From Phymatolithon calcareum (taxonomy: Eukaryota > Rhodophyta > Florideophyceae > Hapalidiales), in contig CDRMUB010000001.1 in NCBI GenBank assembly GCA_977006965.1, forward strand, positions 62,001 through 126,000: a stretch of 64,000 nt of DNA, read 5' to 3'. How positions within the stretch are numbered: the stretch's first letter is position 1; the number at the start of each line of letters is the position of its first letter. Position numbers and translations under genes: made by a program. Of this stretch, positions 43,491-55,189 are shown in pieces. The notes under the pieces are model-generated. The model had not been told where the DNA came from. It searched no databases and worked only from the letters and a program-made list of their open reading frames with translations.

Positions 43491-44589
43491 GTCTAGTAAT
43501 TTGGTCTTTTATCTGTATGAAGGCTAAAAACAAAGAAAGAAGTGTACCACGAACACGACGATGACATGCAGAAGCTAATCGTGTTTCGTTTGGTTCAGAA
43601 TGCCTGTATCTGATCATTCTAATTTGATCGCTATCAGAAAAAAAGCTTAGCTTCTTGTAAGTACTGGATTCTGAAATCTCTAGATCATTTTCCGACTGAG
43701 CATGCGCCCTGATTGTGAACTGAAAACTAAACAACTCAGAACAGAGATAAGCAGAGCTTGAAATTTTAAATAACTTTACAATTCTCTGTCGTCAGTATGA
43801 AATCTTCTCTCACCCCCAGACCTCAAATAAGCCTTCGCACTATCCTTCAACGTGATTCACTGCCATGTTTGCATTTCGAAGATGCTGCTCATTGAAATGA
43901 ACAACAATTCTTGACTCATGCTCTCGTCTGATTGGCAGAACCTATAGAATCACAGCCTGAACCTCTTCAGTATCAATTTTTGTCAAGAACTTCACAGTAG
44001 CAAGCATCAATTTTGTCGATCTTGCGTAGTGTCGTCACTTTCGAACGTTTCGCCACCGCACCTTGTCCTTCATTTTCGGATTGCATTTTGAGTGCAGACG
44101 TTCGTCAGATAATTGAAATCACTGGAAAAACAAGCCCAAAAAGTAGCAAGGCGGTCTGCCGTTAGAAACAGTTCTCTCTTCGATTGTTGAAACGAGATGG
44201 ACGTGCGGAATTAAGAGTATTTTCGAGTCTCTGCCCTCGACACGCATTGACATTTATCGCCCAGGCAACATTAAAGACCTCGCTTTCTCCTGCATGGTCT
44301 TTCTCTCCAGGGGGCACATTTTAATTTTTTTGTTCAGTTCCGTTTCGTCCTGCTCTTCTGAATTTCTGGTGGAGCTTTGAAAAAGAATAAGAGCTTAAGA
44401 AATGGACCCCAAGTCACCTCGATTATCGCTTCATTGAGCTTCAGCTAGCAAATAGTTTCTAGCGACCAGTGGTTTTCTGTTATTAGCGATAAACTGCCTC
44501 AGGCAGTGACGATGCAAGAGCACAGACATAGAGTCCCTTGAGTAATATTGTTTGTTGGTCTCTGTCCGAGAAATCAACCCGAAGTTGAG
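43491..44589. other. Spacer, nothing supported
   Basis: AT-rich. The short open frames have no protein-like composition, and I see no repeat shared with other parts of the window. Confidence 0.5.
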
Positions 44590-44880
44590 TCAAAAAATTG
44601 GATGGAAAGGCATTCGAAACAGGATTTTCTGATTTCTAATTGCCTTTTTGACTGCTATTGTGCAAAATCGTGTTCTTGGCGGAATCATCAGTGTATTAAA
44701 TATAGCTAGACCAAGCTTGACTTTCATTGGTGGATACTGCTTGCGGTGAGACCTCAAGCTGTAGATGAACACTTTTGAAAAAAGCTGTATTGGTCTCATT
44801 ATGACCAATTTTCTGAAATCAGTTAAAGATATCGATCGATCTCTCACCTTTGAGCCTGGAAACACTCTAGTTTCCTGCCT
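44590..44880 (-). pseudogene. Old LINE fragment (ORF2, after the RT core)
   Basis: The minus-strand frame contains LAIFNTLMIPP, then AIRNQKILFRMPF, aligning with CIRIFKSLIIPK and AIESAEGLFYKNVF of the intact LINE. The upstream FPGSKVRDRSIS resembles YLAGRELYQAWRLS. Similarity is low but collinear over about 90 residues. Confidence 0.5.
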
Positions 44881-45229
44881 TACAACTAACTTCTAAGACG
44901 CAATCGAAGACACTCTTCAGTTTACATACGTGTCAAGAGAAGTGCACATTCTAAAATGGCATAAGAGGTGCAGCGATATGGGCAATTGTGCTGTCAACAC
45001 ACAAGATCCACAGTAGTGATGTTTGCTACTGAGACATTCTTACTGGAATTGATGCAGAACACGTTGGAGGTGTGATTCTTGCCGGAAGCTCTCGTTCACT
45101 TTATAAATTCTGTCTATCAGCCGAAAGACCAGAGGGTGATGGAGATGACGCACGAATTGTTGCTCATTTCGATGAGCAGCATCCTTTAAATGCAAACATG
45201 GGAGATAATTACATTGAAGGAGAGGCCTG
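44881..45229. other. Spacer, probable upstream part of the 45-kb paralog
   Basis: No gene is supported. Its last part may be the decayed upstream portion of the gene copy that starts to be recognisable near 45,240. Confidence 0.3.
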
Positions 45230-46000
45230 GGCCCTAGATGAAGTTTCATGTCGAAGACAAAGTGACAGCAGGTTTTCCAATGACAGAAGCACTGCTATTT
45301 TCTGTTCTGAGGAGCGAACTGGGCACAGGGGAAGTTTCTAGACTGCTACTCAGAGACGGAGTTTGAAAAACAATGTGGAGCTGTGAACGATTTTAAGTGG
45401 ATTTTGAAAAAAAATGTACCTCTCTTTTTGGTAAATCAGTTTGCATGTCATTTTCGTGTTTTTAGTACACTTGTTTCTAGGCTTAGGTCTGCATAACGGT
45501 CACAGTCCAACTTACTGGCTTATCATTTTCTTCCTCTACCGCAGAGCACTCTTGACAACAAGGTGTAAGTATAAAATACGAGTTGTTTTTTCTCCTACAT
45601 TTAGAAAGCTATCTGACTTCCTCAAATGGATGTCCGCTTACCTGTCCATAGCGGGTCATCTTCAATCTATTGTTTTGTCTCTGTTTAGTACTTAGGCTCG
45701 TCGAGCAAGCTCAGAAGGCGGGGAGCGGAACATCGAAAGCCACATCGATCATCGACCAACAAGTATTATCCATCGTGGACAGGTAAATCGGTTCGTCGAC
45801 CAACAATGGCCAATTAAACCTTCTTCTTGATTCCATTACTCACACGAACCACGCTCACACGGCCAGGGCAACGGCGACGCCTAGTGTTACAGCTTCTACA
45901 TTCGCTTTGTGTATCAAAATCCTTTCCTAGCGATTCTCTTCGGCACCTGTCCCGACTTGGATTGTTTCTTTCTTATGCCAATAATCATTTTCGAAGCTGC
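45230..46000 (+). pseudogene. Decayed copy of the 52.8-53.9 kb gene and its 3' flank
   Basis: Bases 45,265-45,480 align collinearly with 53,370-53,660: ACAGCA...GAAGCACTGCT, CAGAGACGGA, GAAAAACAATGTGGAG, TAAATCAGTTTGCAT and TTTTTAGTACACTTGTT. Similarity resumes near 45,935 (TTCGGCAC, then GACTTGGATTGTTTCTTT), matching about 53,800-53,830. A 42-codon frame (45,238-45,366, with TEALLFSVLRSELGTG) corresponds to the C-terminal part of the 52,790 ORF. It is much shortened and has no upstream coding continuity. Confidence 0.6.
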
Positions 46001-48466
46001 TGAGTTTTGTGACGTAGATAGAAGCAGACCTTGGTTTTTCCTTAATTCGGAGTCCGATAGTTAGAGAATTACATAGGAATGAGCAATATTAATGCTTACA
46101 AGCATTGCAAAACAGTGCGCAAGATGCCCCTGGCAGAAGACAGGGACATGTCCCGTGCCATTGATGTGATGCGGTAGACAAGGATGGTGCGCAATCAGTT
46201 GCAATTCGTAGCAATTCGACCCAAATTGGGTTTTGATGAAGAATTTCAATTCGACTTGTTGGTAGATTGTACGAGAGTGTATTGGTCAATGAGCGAGACA
46301 GCAGAGTTGTCAGAAATAGTGATCACATCAAATGTATCATGCGCAGTACGTGGTATCTGGTTTTCGGTAGAGTCTACTTTGATTACAGAACTCGGCCAGT
46401 AAAAGCTTACGGTTTTGAAAAATAGAGGCTAATCAGATAAACACATGAACAAACAGTTTATGAAGTGTTACCTTCTTAGAGCTCGGTATCATGAGCTCGT
46501 ATCTGTTTTTCTGTCCCTAGAACAAGCTGCGGTTATCGTTTGCTTATGTAGAGAAGTGAGAACAGTCAAAACGGACATGAGTAACACAGTACAGTTGTTG
46601 CATGGTACAGCACATTCAACAATTGCAGGCCACGCAAAAATATGGAATGTGTTAGAGAGCAACCAGCCACATCACAGTTGTGAAACCAATGTAAGCAAGC
46701 AGAGCTTGTTTAATATCAGCCTTAAGCTTCATAAATCACTTTTATCGATTTCGTATTTTCAAGCCACCTAGTACAATTTGTTTCAGCCTTCTCTGTGAAG
46801 CGATTTTTGAGCCTTAGATATTTTCACCGTTTTTAGTCGAAGATCAAACAAAGAATCTCTCCCGACTCGAGATTGACGGTATGCAAGGTCCTTTATCTTA
46901 TTATTGGACTCTGAGCTCAGAACACACTACTTGAGACTCCACGTCTAGCACTCGACATCAAACGGATCATTAAACAAGTTTCGAATTGCCTTTCTAGCTC
47001 TGGCAGTGAAAGAGACAGCTTGATGCTATACGAAACACATTTATGGGCCTGTGAAGCAAATGAACTACTTTAATTCGTCCAAATCATGTTTTACTGCTTT
47101 CTTCGCCTGGAAGATAATCTTAAAAGTTGCTTGGGTCGATTTAATGCTAGACCTCCAGTAGCCTTTTTTCTGACTTGTTCGATAGCTTGTTGAGAGGCTC
47201 CTCACACAAACGTGATTTGAATACTCAATAAATCTTCTACTTCGTATGTTTCTCTCTATTATACTAATTCAGGCCAAGTAGATAGCTAAAGAATCTGCAA
47301 TAGCTCTGTACAACCACTTCTGCCAGCGGCCGCTATGGGAATTGCCAGATAAACGTCGTTCAACCATGACAGCTCGGATGTTTGTGGTCGAGAGAAAGTG
47401 TTTACTTGGTCGTTGATCGATAGCGATAGTCCAACGTGGACACTCAATAGTAGATAGTAGATGGATGAAACTTGTTTGCTCATAGTCGATCCCTTCCCTT
47501 TCTGAAGTTTGTCGAAGAGCCTAAGTACAAAACTGAGACAACAGACTAGATTGAAGATGACCGACCATGGTCAGGTAAGAGAGCACTCGTGTGAGGAGGT
47601 AAGAGAGCTCACCGAATTACGCGATGAAGAATGTATAGACTATTGGCCGGTTAGTCTTGCAGAGACGAATAACGAGAAAGGTTAGTAAGTTATTGAGACA
47701 AAACTCGAAGCCGGCACAAGTACAGTCCGCGCATGAGGAGAAACTTCACTATGGGCATTTGAGAGGAGCACCGGCATTGCAGAGGCGATCAGAACTTTAT
47801 ATGCATTCGTCCTTTGAGCGGTCCTGCGGCTTCACAAAGCAAACAACCAAGAAAATGTCCATCAACTGCAGATGAGTGACGAAGGAGCTCGGAAAAAATT
47901 CCGCAATCTACATGCTTCGATTGGAGTCGAAGGGAATACATATTCATCATTTTTTACAATATTTATCTAATTCTGGTGAAAAGCCTCACTCTCATGCGAG
48001 TATAGGGGCTAGGTGTGAGCAGTTTCTGCTTATCTAGAGAAAGCTCGTACCTTAAGATTTCTCTACGTTTTCCACATGTGTCTTCGACAAAGGACTCGCG
48101 AACACGACCCAGTGTACTAGCAAATGCTCAAAATGATAACAGTTGCGGCATTCAGCGTACATTCAAAATTAATACATTTCAAGGAAAGAGCTAACATAAA
48201 TCATTTCGAAGATTTTGGCTACGGAGAAATCGATATTAAAGGCGAAGCGATTGGAAGAGATAGAAGCAGCACTGAGTCGCATGTGGAAAAATCCGGTGCG
48301 GCCTCTTGAAATATGCTTAAATCGATGGGAGCGGAGTCAATGATACTCCAGTGCAAAGAAAATATTTTACAAAGATATATTCTTGGTCTTTAGGTTTGCT
48401 CTATAAACTCGAAATCTCTGCACTTGTATCACGTAATTGACTGATGCTGTAAAGATTTGAGTCACG
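46001..48466. other. Spacer with short open fragments only
   Basis: A 61-codon frame without a start (46,240-46,425, plus; contains VVRNSDHIKCIMRSTWYLVF) looks protein-like and ends in the partial copy of dispersed repeat A. A 72-codon frame (47,657-47,875) is basic and unrecognised. The rest is AT-rich with nothing supported. Confidence 0.35.
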
Positions 48467-48742
48467 ATGGGCAGGGAACACATTTTGGTCGGTCTGCTCA
48501 AATGCCTTTTCCAATTTCGTACAAAAAATCATGTTAGGATGCTCCAAGATCTCTGCTGCCTACGTTTCCGCCTCCAAGAAACGAACATGGAGAAAACGAC
48601 GTACTCCGTTGACGATCATTTCAATCACAAAAACTGTGATTTTATGGACTTTGCCCAGTCTCATCATGCTCAAGTCGTAGAAGCTCTAAAACAAGCTTGG
48701 AAAACGATTCACTCAGAAATACTCTCTAGCTCGTTATTGTGA
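48467..48742 (+). CDS. Hypothetical 91-aa ORF (doubtful)
   Basis: The frame is ATG 48467 to TGA 48742. It contains His/Asn-rich YSVDDHFNHKNCDFMDFAQ, then a helix-like C-terminus (HAQVVEALKQAWKTIHSEI). No family is recognised and no neighbour supports it. It may be the remnant of a longer gene. Confidence 0.18.
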   Translation: MGREHILVGLLKCLFQFRTKNHVRMLQDLCCLRFRLQETNMEKTTYSVDDHFNHKNCDFMDFAQSHHAQVVEALKQAWKTIHSEILSSSLL

Positions 48743-49559
48743 AAAGAGAAACCATTGTTTTCTTTGCAAGACGGTTTGTAGGTCAGTTTTAGAGAGATCC
48801 TCTTCTAAGAAGCTCTCTGGATTGAGCCGTGATTTCGAGTACTGTAAAATGACTACAATGTTGCCAAATTTCCGCACGCAGGGACGCATTTTACTTTTTC
48901 CATAAATCCACTAGCGTTCAGCACAGACGCTACATGTAGCTGTCTTCTCTCATCACCATGAATAGCGAAATCGGACTGTAGCTTTCTGGGAGCTTAAGTC
49001 TCCTTCTTGAATATTGAAAGCAGCAATGCCTTAGAAACTCACTAAACCAGCAGCTGAGCCGGCAGGAGCCTGCAGTCGTCACTATCAAGAATCTGGTGCT
49101 TTCCACTGGGGCTATTTGCAGTGCTTCAAAAGAATACGATCTGGTAGAGCTATCATCTGCTTTGAAGAGCTCTTCAGGGCTCTCTTAAGCTCTCGTATTT
49201 GAGCGCGTATGACTTGGAGCTCCCTCGTCTCAATGCTATACGTGACTTCAATACTCGTAAGAGTAAATACAGCAATAGATCATTCTAAACTTGTCGTCAA
49301 CAGTTTCGAGAGTCATCAGACTGTGAGTTGAAGCTCCTGTTGCTTACTAGTAGCTCTGTCTTTGGGCTTATGAATAGATTTGGGGGGCGTTATAAAATCA
49401 GAAAAAACGCTGTACTTACAGATCTACTCAAATTCGATAGTTGATTTTTTTCTTCTGCAAAGAGAGCTACCATGCCTTCTAATTGAGACGAAAAAGTCAT
49501 CAATTACCCAATGTAATGAAAGCTGCACTGATTTTCTGATGAAGTCCCTTGAGTGAGAA
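48743..49559. other. Spacer, nothing supported
   Basis: AT-rich, without a defensible ORF or a repeat shared with other parts of the window. Confidence 0.5.
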
Positions 49560-49936
49560 CACAGCACATTTCTCATGCATATGCTACAGTTTTATTGACT
49601 GCTCTGTCATCGGCTACCAACATCCATGACTATATCTAGTGCTAGTTCTGGATAGATGCCGTGACCTTCAAATAAATCTCTCTTATCTTCCTGTTTGTGC
49701 CTCCGGTCTGAATTTCTTGTACAGATTTGATTCTGTCCGTGGGAAACGCTCGAAAAACGATCCAGGCTACTCATTCATTCAAAGACGTTGATGACGGGCG
49801 CAAGCAGGACTCGTGAATTGCGTTTTTGAGCAGTTCTACTATGAATACAACATATTCTGGCGGAGTAATTAGCCCTTTTTGCAAGAACATGTGATAATCA
49901 TAGACCAGGCCTATGATAACAGCCTTATTAAGGTAA
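49560..49936 (-). repeat. Dispersed repeat A, copy 2 (inverted)
   Basis: Reverse complement of the 42.8-43.1 kb repeat. Shared blocks include GGGCTAATTACTC, AATCATAGAC, TTGAATGA, CTGGATCGTTT and TATCCAGAACTAGCACTAG. It carries about 70 extra bases between the last two blocks. It lies directly downstream of the LINE fragment that ends near 49,937 (minus strand). Confidence 0.7.
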
Positions 49937-50400
49937 GGGGATATGTGTTGATTTATTTTAAAAGCTCCCAAGGCCTCTCTTGAAGAGTAACAGGGCCTCT
50001 TTCGCACGATTTTCTAAGCTAACGTAGTTTGACTATTCAGTACATCCTTGATTCGTCTTTCTCTCCCAACAAGTGCTCCAGTGAGTCGCTTATATTCATA
50101 TTCAATTTCAGGACTAATCTTGGATGAAGATAGAATGCGTTGGAGTGCGACCAGCTCAATCACAGCTGTGACCTTTTTAAGGTAACAACAGCTAAGGTAG
50201 CCCTGTCTATACATTCGGAAGATTGTGCGGCTTGTTAACTAAATTGGATGAGAAGGGTAAAAAACCGTATCTGCATATCCATGTCGAGGTCCAATTGAAG
50301 CTAACGACACACTTTCGCTTCTTCCTAAACATTTTGTAGATAATGCTCTGCTCGGCGTGGCGTTAGAGAGAAAGGGAGTCAGAAAGCAAAGAAAAACCTG
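49937..50400 (-). pseudogene. 5'-truncated LINE copy (ORF2 3' end and tail)
   Basis: Minus strand 50,214-50,014 reads AVIELVALQRILSSSKISPE, then YKRLTGALVGRERRIKDVLN. It differs from the end of the intact ORF2 (AVVELVALQRTLASSKMSTE ... YKRL/CKRLTGALVGRELRIKNVLS) at a minority of positions. It is followed by the same 3' tail with AATAAA. Further upstream (50,300-50,400) the bases again resemble the intact LINE, with a deletion between. It is the best-preserved of the fragments. Confidence 0.8.
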
Positions 50401-50670
50401 AAGAAACTTGTAAATTGCGGAAGGGCTGCTCTGTAAAAGTGCTCTTTCGCAAGGCCCTGCTATCCGTGTTCGTCTTTGCCAATTTTCTTCGCAAAACGCC
50501 CGTTTATCGTGTACATTTGCGACCACATGATACTCAGAAGTACACACAAGCTTCGATACAGCTTTCTGAACCACTAAACGCACACTTTTGAGTACTTTCG
50601 CCTAATTCATCCAAGGCTCTTGGGACCAAACATCTCACAGGAGCATCATGGAGAAATATTAGCGCTGAGG

Positions 50671-51177
50671 ATGCTGCTACGAGGAAAGGCAAGGAAGGCG
50701 ACTATCCTATCAAAGCCAAGGGAAGAGAGAAACTTTAAAGAACTACAGTGGGCAAGTCGCGATATTGCCGCGATGCTGCAACAAGAACAGTTCGCGGCCC
50801 CCTTCAAACATATGACGGAAGGGAAATCTCCAGGCCAACTCCGACGAAAAATGTTCGCAAAAGAAGGCACGAGGCTCGAAGCAAGAAAAAAGAGGAAAAT
50901 ACCGTACGACAAACCGGATGAGATCCCGGCCATACTCAGGCATCGACAGCTGGCCATAAAATACGGAAGCGGAAGGTTCCCTCAAGTGAGCACGACGCTA
51001 ATATCGAATACATTCGGAACGGCAGCAGAGCGCCACCTGGAGGCCATACGTATGAACCTAACAAAGTATGAACTGGACTCCGGAGAATTGATAAGAACGG
51101 AAAAGGCATTAGACGCCATTCTACTCTACAGCGTCACCATAATTGACAATATGGAAAAGGACGAGTCCCTGTATTAG
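50671..51177 (+). CDS. Intact ORF of unknown function, 168 aa
   Basis: The frame is ATG 50671 to TAG 51177; the frame is open about 50 bp further upstream. The protein is basic and probably mostly helical, with no cysteines, membrane segment or signal peptide seen. Characteristic segments are GKARKATILSKPREERNFKE, RRKMFAKEGTRLEARKKRK and AAERHLEAIRMNLTKYELDS. Its base composition is clearly richer in G and C than its flanks, and it has no stops, unlike nearby remnants. I do not recognise a family. It could be an exon or a remnant of a larger gene, or a captured gene in a transposon. Confidence 0.4.
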   Translation: MLLRGKARKATILSKPREERNFKELQWASRDIAAMLQQEQFAAPFKHMTEGKSPGQLRRKMFAKEGTRLEARKKRKIPYDKPDEIPAILRHRQLAIKYGSGRFPQVSTTLISNTFGTAAERHLEAIRMNLTKYELDSGELIRTEKALDAILLYSVTIIDNMEKDESLY

Positions 51178-51931
51178 GGACCAGGCGATATATTAGAATG
51201 AACAAGTTACGAAAAGCTACTCCCGTACAGTCTTAGGAGTGTTAATGAGGGCTTTCAAATAAACAACTAAACAGTTGCAAAAAAAAGTAGGCTCAGAATG
51301 GTATCTCGAATTCTACTCCATGCCGTCATAGAAGACGGTTGTGAAGAGTTGTAACTGATTTGTACAGCTGTCGAGAAACTGGATGGGTTCTAGTCCGGGC
51401 TGTTCATATTGTACGTGGACTACAACAGCAGTCATCCCTTATTTGAAACGCGCAACGTTTATTGGGCATATTTTCTTAGAGCTCATCGGTCTGATTTCGG
51501 GAAAATTCTGTTTCCACTTCACCAGAAACGAAATTGGTTACCTAGGCTGGGTGACAAAATCAACGTAAAAGAAATTCCACTCGGAGTTCCGCACTGCATG
51601 TGCAAATCTTAGACCAGGCAGTTTTCGAAAATCTTACCTCACTGAGGACTTACTAGGACGAGACAAAGTCATGAAAAATATTTTATCTATGTCCCTGAGA
51701 TTACAATTTGCTGAAGCGCAGCGCAAGCTATATGATGCACTTCTCTCTCGGTGAGGGGAACGTTTCATGAAGATGAGGAAACTGTGGTGCTCTACTAAAC
51801 CACCAGTTACGTGTCGACTCCGCTTCCAAAATAACTCGGTTTAAGAGTAAAAAACACTGCAAACTGTCATCTGCGCTCCGCTCTCTTCAAGTCTCTGAGG
51901 TGCTATAGATCTCATCTGAAAGAGAAGCATA
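51178..51931. other. Spacer
   Basis: No supported gene. AATAAACAACTAAACAGTTGC near 51,258 resembles AATAAACCACCAAACAGTTGC near 56,267, so the flank of the 50.7-kb ORF may be duplicated at 56.3 kb. An open stretch at 51,409-51,612 is possible but unsupported. Confidence 0.3.
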
Positions 51932-52671
51932 GTGTGGGGTAACAAAACTTTTGTAAGCGCACAGTCACTATCGAAAAAGAAGGGACAAGAATGTTCCTTT
52001 CCGGTCTTGATCGACAGCGAGCCCCGAGAGTTCCGTGCTTTTATCGGTGCTTCCGGTGTACGAGATAAGCTTCAGAGCTATGATCCTGCGAATTTCTTAG
52101 TTATTGCAAACACGCCGCAGGACCAGCGCCATCACAGTCCGTTTGTGTTACTCGCAAAGCCCCACAAGCGTCTCATGCACTATAACATGGACATGGAAGG
52201 CGCGACTGCTCTACTCGCCGGCTCCACTGACCTGCCCGCAGGACTTTCACAATCAGCTGTTCTCGCAATTCGTATTTGCTACTCGTACACCATGTTGTTT
52301 GCTTATTCCGTAACTCGCAAGACGAGAAGAAGGAAACCACTCAGGGAGAATCGGAAAAGAACCTAAATATCGAGAGGATTAACAGCCGTTCGACTCTTCT
52401 GCGCTCTGATACGATGCTTCCAGGCCCTGTAGCGCACATCATGAATAAGCTTTTTGAAGAATTCGAAGTTCCGCTGTCATTCAGTCACTATACGCAATGG
52501 CAATGCGGTTACACGAAATACAGAGAGAGTGTCGCTGTTCGGGCTTTATCGAATCTCTCTGCCGGTGCTAAGACATCAAATATTTTCGAGAAAGACGTTC
52601 AAGAAGCTGCAATAATACAAGGTGGTCATTCCGTACATGCATTTCATGCCCGCGTTGAGGATTCGCTTTAA
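51932..52671 (+). pseudogene. Unrecognised gene remnant read in two frames
   Basis: The first frame (51,932-52,366, no ATG at its start) contains FPVLIDSEPREFRAFIGASG and SYDPANFLVIANTPQDQRH. The second (52,276-52,671) contains PVAHIMNKLFEEFEVPLSF and YTKYRESVAVRALSNLSAG. Both look protein-like and the overlap near 52,290 fits a frameshift in one gene, or an intron I cannot place. Base composition is richer in G and C than the flanks. No family is recognised. It lies about 120 bp upstream of the next ORF on the same strand, and the two could be parts of one gene. Confidence 0.4.
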
Positions 52672-52789
52672 GGAACGAGTGGAGAGAACACCGCTCTAGA
52701 TATGCGTATGTCTCAAAAAAGATCCCACGACTGGCACGTTGACCTGGGAATTTGAATCCCATCATTGCCGACTCTGGGAATGCAAAGTG

Positions 52790-53554
52790 ATGATAGAAAT
52801 AGCGAGACGTCAATTGCTTTTGAATAGCTTCTCAGTGTCCCTACAAAAACTCACGAAAGCCGTCATTTCATCTATAAGTGCGAGTAGTACCCTGCCAGTA
52901 GCGCTGAACTTTGAACAAGACGCCATCAATGAAACCAGTAAGGATGGAGAAGCCAAAGAGTATTTTTGTCGTGCCGTACAAGCCATCAGATACTTTGAAG
53001 AAATTAAAATGCTTGAGGAGATCGGAACCATGTCGCTTGCTCATGCTCATATCTCCGCCGTTGCGACAGCCTCGAAGTGTCTTTTCGAGACCCGTGAGCA
53101 AGCTCAAATAGCTTCCGAGGATCCAGACGATAGAAGAAAATCCTTGGTCAGCGATCGGACGTTTAATGCAGTTGAAGCGGTGCAAAAGGCTGTCTCTCTG
53201 CCGGACGCAAAATTTCGAAGCCATGAGCAGGAACTCGTTATGAATGATGTCTATCTAAAATCGAGGGACCTCGCGATCCACTGCTTCAAGATCCATATCT
53301 CCGTTGACTTCTCGCTGTGTCGGGTGCTATTTTATTTATACAACGGCGCACGGATTCATTTGAACAATAACTACAGCAAGAGCTTTGTCTTCAATTCGGA
53401 GACAATGCTCGTTTTGAGTGTATGGGGCAAGAGTAATGACGCCCTACGAGAAAGGATTACAGAAGAGCTACTAGGTAGAGGAGATGACTGGGCCGATGAG
53501 AAACTCAGAGACTGGCTTGTCAGAGACAGATTGGAAAACCCTGTGGAATTCTGA
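52790..53554 (+). CDS. Intact ORF of unknown function, 254 aa
   Basis: The frame is ATG 52790 to TGA 53554; the frame is open upstream to 52,739 without another ATG. The predicted protein is mostly helical. Segments are EYFCRAVQAIRYFEEIKMLE (about residues 63-82), then SVDFSLCRVLFYLYNGARIH (about 170-189) and an acidic C-terminal part with LLGRGDDWADEKLRDWLV. No signal peptide or clear membrane span is seen. It is the best member of a local family: a 3' copy at 45.2 kb (+) and a fragment at 55.2-55.4 kb (-) share the region around VLFYLYNGAR and what follows. I do not recognise a known domain. Copying within the window suggests either a gene family or a gene carried by a mobile element. Confidence 0.5.
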   Translation: MIEIARRQLLLNSFSVSLQKLTKAVISSISASSTLPVALNFEQDAINETSKDGEAKEYFCRAVQAIRYFEEIKMLEEIGTMSLAHAHISAVATASKCLFETREQAQIASEDPDDRRKSLVSDRTFNAVEAVQKAVSLPDAKFRSHEQELVMNDVYLKSRDLAIHCFKIHISVDFSLCRVLFYLYNGARIHLNNNYSKSFVFNSETMLVLSVWGKSNDALRERITEELLGRGDDWADEKLRDWLVRDRLENPVEF

Positions 53555-53930
53555 AAGCTTAGAAGTAGGTTTTGAAAGAAATGGGCCTCTTTCTACAATA
53601 AATCAATTTTCATATCCTTTTTGTGCTCCTAGTACACTCGTTCCAAGATTAAAGGACTGCATACAAGCTACATTTCAAAGTACTGCCCAAGGACAAGACC
53701 ACTTTCTGGCATTTCATGCCACTTAGTCTGCCTTTTATATGCAGCACTCCAGGAGAATGGTTCGTCTCGCCTATCAAAAGTTTTACAGACCAAATCTCTT
53801 CGGCACTGTCCATATCTTGACTGTTTCTTTTCAACTCCGCCTCTTTGTGACTATGCTTTCATCCGCTTGTGTTAATTCTTTGCTCAAGAGTTCCTTATCT
53901 TTGAGGGAATGGGCCTCTGCAGTATTGTCC
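53555..53930 (+). repeat. 3' flank of the 52.8-kb ORF, duplicated at 45.4-46.0 kb
   Basis: Shared stretches include TTTTGAAAGAAATGGGCCTC / TTTTGAAAAAAAATGTACCTC, AAATCAATTTTCAT / AAATCAGTTTGCAT, CTAGTACACTCGTT / TTAGTACACTTGTT and TTCGGCAC...GACT(G/T)...TTTCTTT. Similarity outside the coding part shows that genomic DNA, not only a spliced message, was copied. Confidence 0.55.
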
Positions 53931-55189
53931 TTTGAAAGTCCGTTGAAAGAAAGCCTGCAGAGTTTGCTTCCGCGCAGAGTTTCTAGACCTGCAAACAGTT
54001 TGAATCTTTGAAAGCGGACTTCTCTATATAGCGTGGTTTGCTGCGCACATGCTATGGCGGTCTACGACAACCTACATCCGGCTCTGGGACTTAGGGGGGG
54101 AAGGCATTCAACTGGTTAGTGTCACGCGTCGTCCACTAATTATGCTGAGAAGGAATTATCTTTAAGACGCCGTCTTGACAACTAGAAAAATTGTTTGCAC
54201 TTCATCCAGTGCACATTTTGTGAATGTAGTTTCTTCTCTTCGAAGCGTCTCTCGTGACAACCGCTTTTTTAAAATCTTCTATTCTTCCGAGGACACCCTC
54301 GCAGGCCATGAGTAGAAGGGTGCCCTCATCTGTCTGGGTGCAAGACTTGTCGAAGAACGCTTTACGCCTAAAAAGCTCATATTATCTACAAACTTTGGAT
54401 AAGACGTAGGACAATACGTGGCAGTTCTCTGTCCTTTCGAGGCCGAAATAGCTGAAAAAGGAGATCGGTCCCATAGCATCTTGGAAAAATTTCAGCAGAA
54501 TGGGGCCTTTTAAAGTCCACTAAGTTGTCGAAAAGCTGTAAGGATCGTCTGCTGTGCATTTGAAGTTGTAAAAAATATTACTTGCATTGCTTTTTGATTC
54601 TCATAATTGAAGAGATCTACAGCACGACATCAAAGGCACGAGAAGGTCCTTGTCTATTGCCAGGGTCACCATGCGGGATTCTCTAGAACTCTACTGAAGT
54701 TTCCAACCGCTCATGCGCTTTTACTGCCCATTTTCTTAGTCGAACTCCACCGGTCACTTGAAAAGTAACTTAAGTGCTTTGCGCGGTGCTCAGTTCTTCT
54801 CTCCGAAGTACTGATGCTACATGTCTCGCTATACGAAGCGTGAAAGCTACGAATGCTGGGCCTTACTGTAGAGAAATCTGAACCGCCGACGACGGCCAGA
54901 CCTTTTTTGACACTGAAGGCGAAAAATGTTTGAGCTGTGCCTTCGAAGTGGTTCTTATAGTACTGTAGAGATTACTACTTTGTCTGAAATCAAGAGTACA
55001 CAAACGTTCTGATACAAGATGTCCATAAGCAGACGCTGTACATAGCGAAAACTCTTCACTTGCTGACTTGCTCAGTTTAGAGAAAACAGGTCCCTCGGGG
55101 CTCCCTTCTCTCTCATTTTTGCTTCTCTATGCGCTCTCAAAGGGGATGATTGAACGATTGTGAGCGTCTCGGCAGTCACAAAACTATTA
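53931..55189. other. Spacer, nothing supported
   Basis: AT-rich, with no ORF I would defend and no shared repeat noticed. Confidence 0.5.

Noticed and set aside
52681-52760. Possible tRNA T-arm (GGGAATTTGAATCCC)
   Set aside because: It lacks the TTCRA core and no acceptor, D or anticodon arm can be placed around it.
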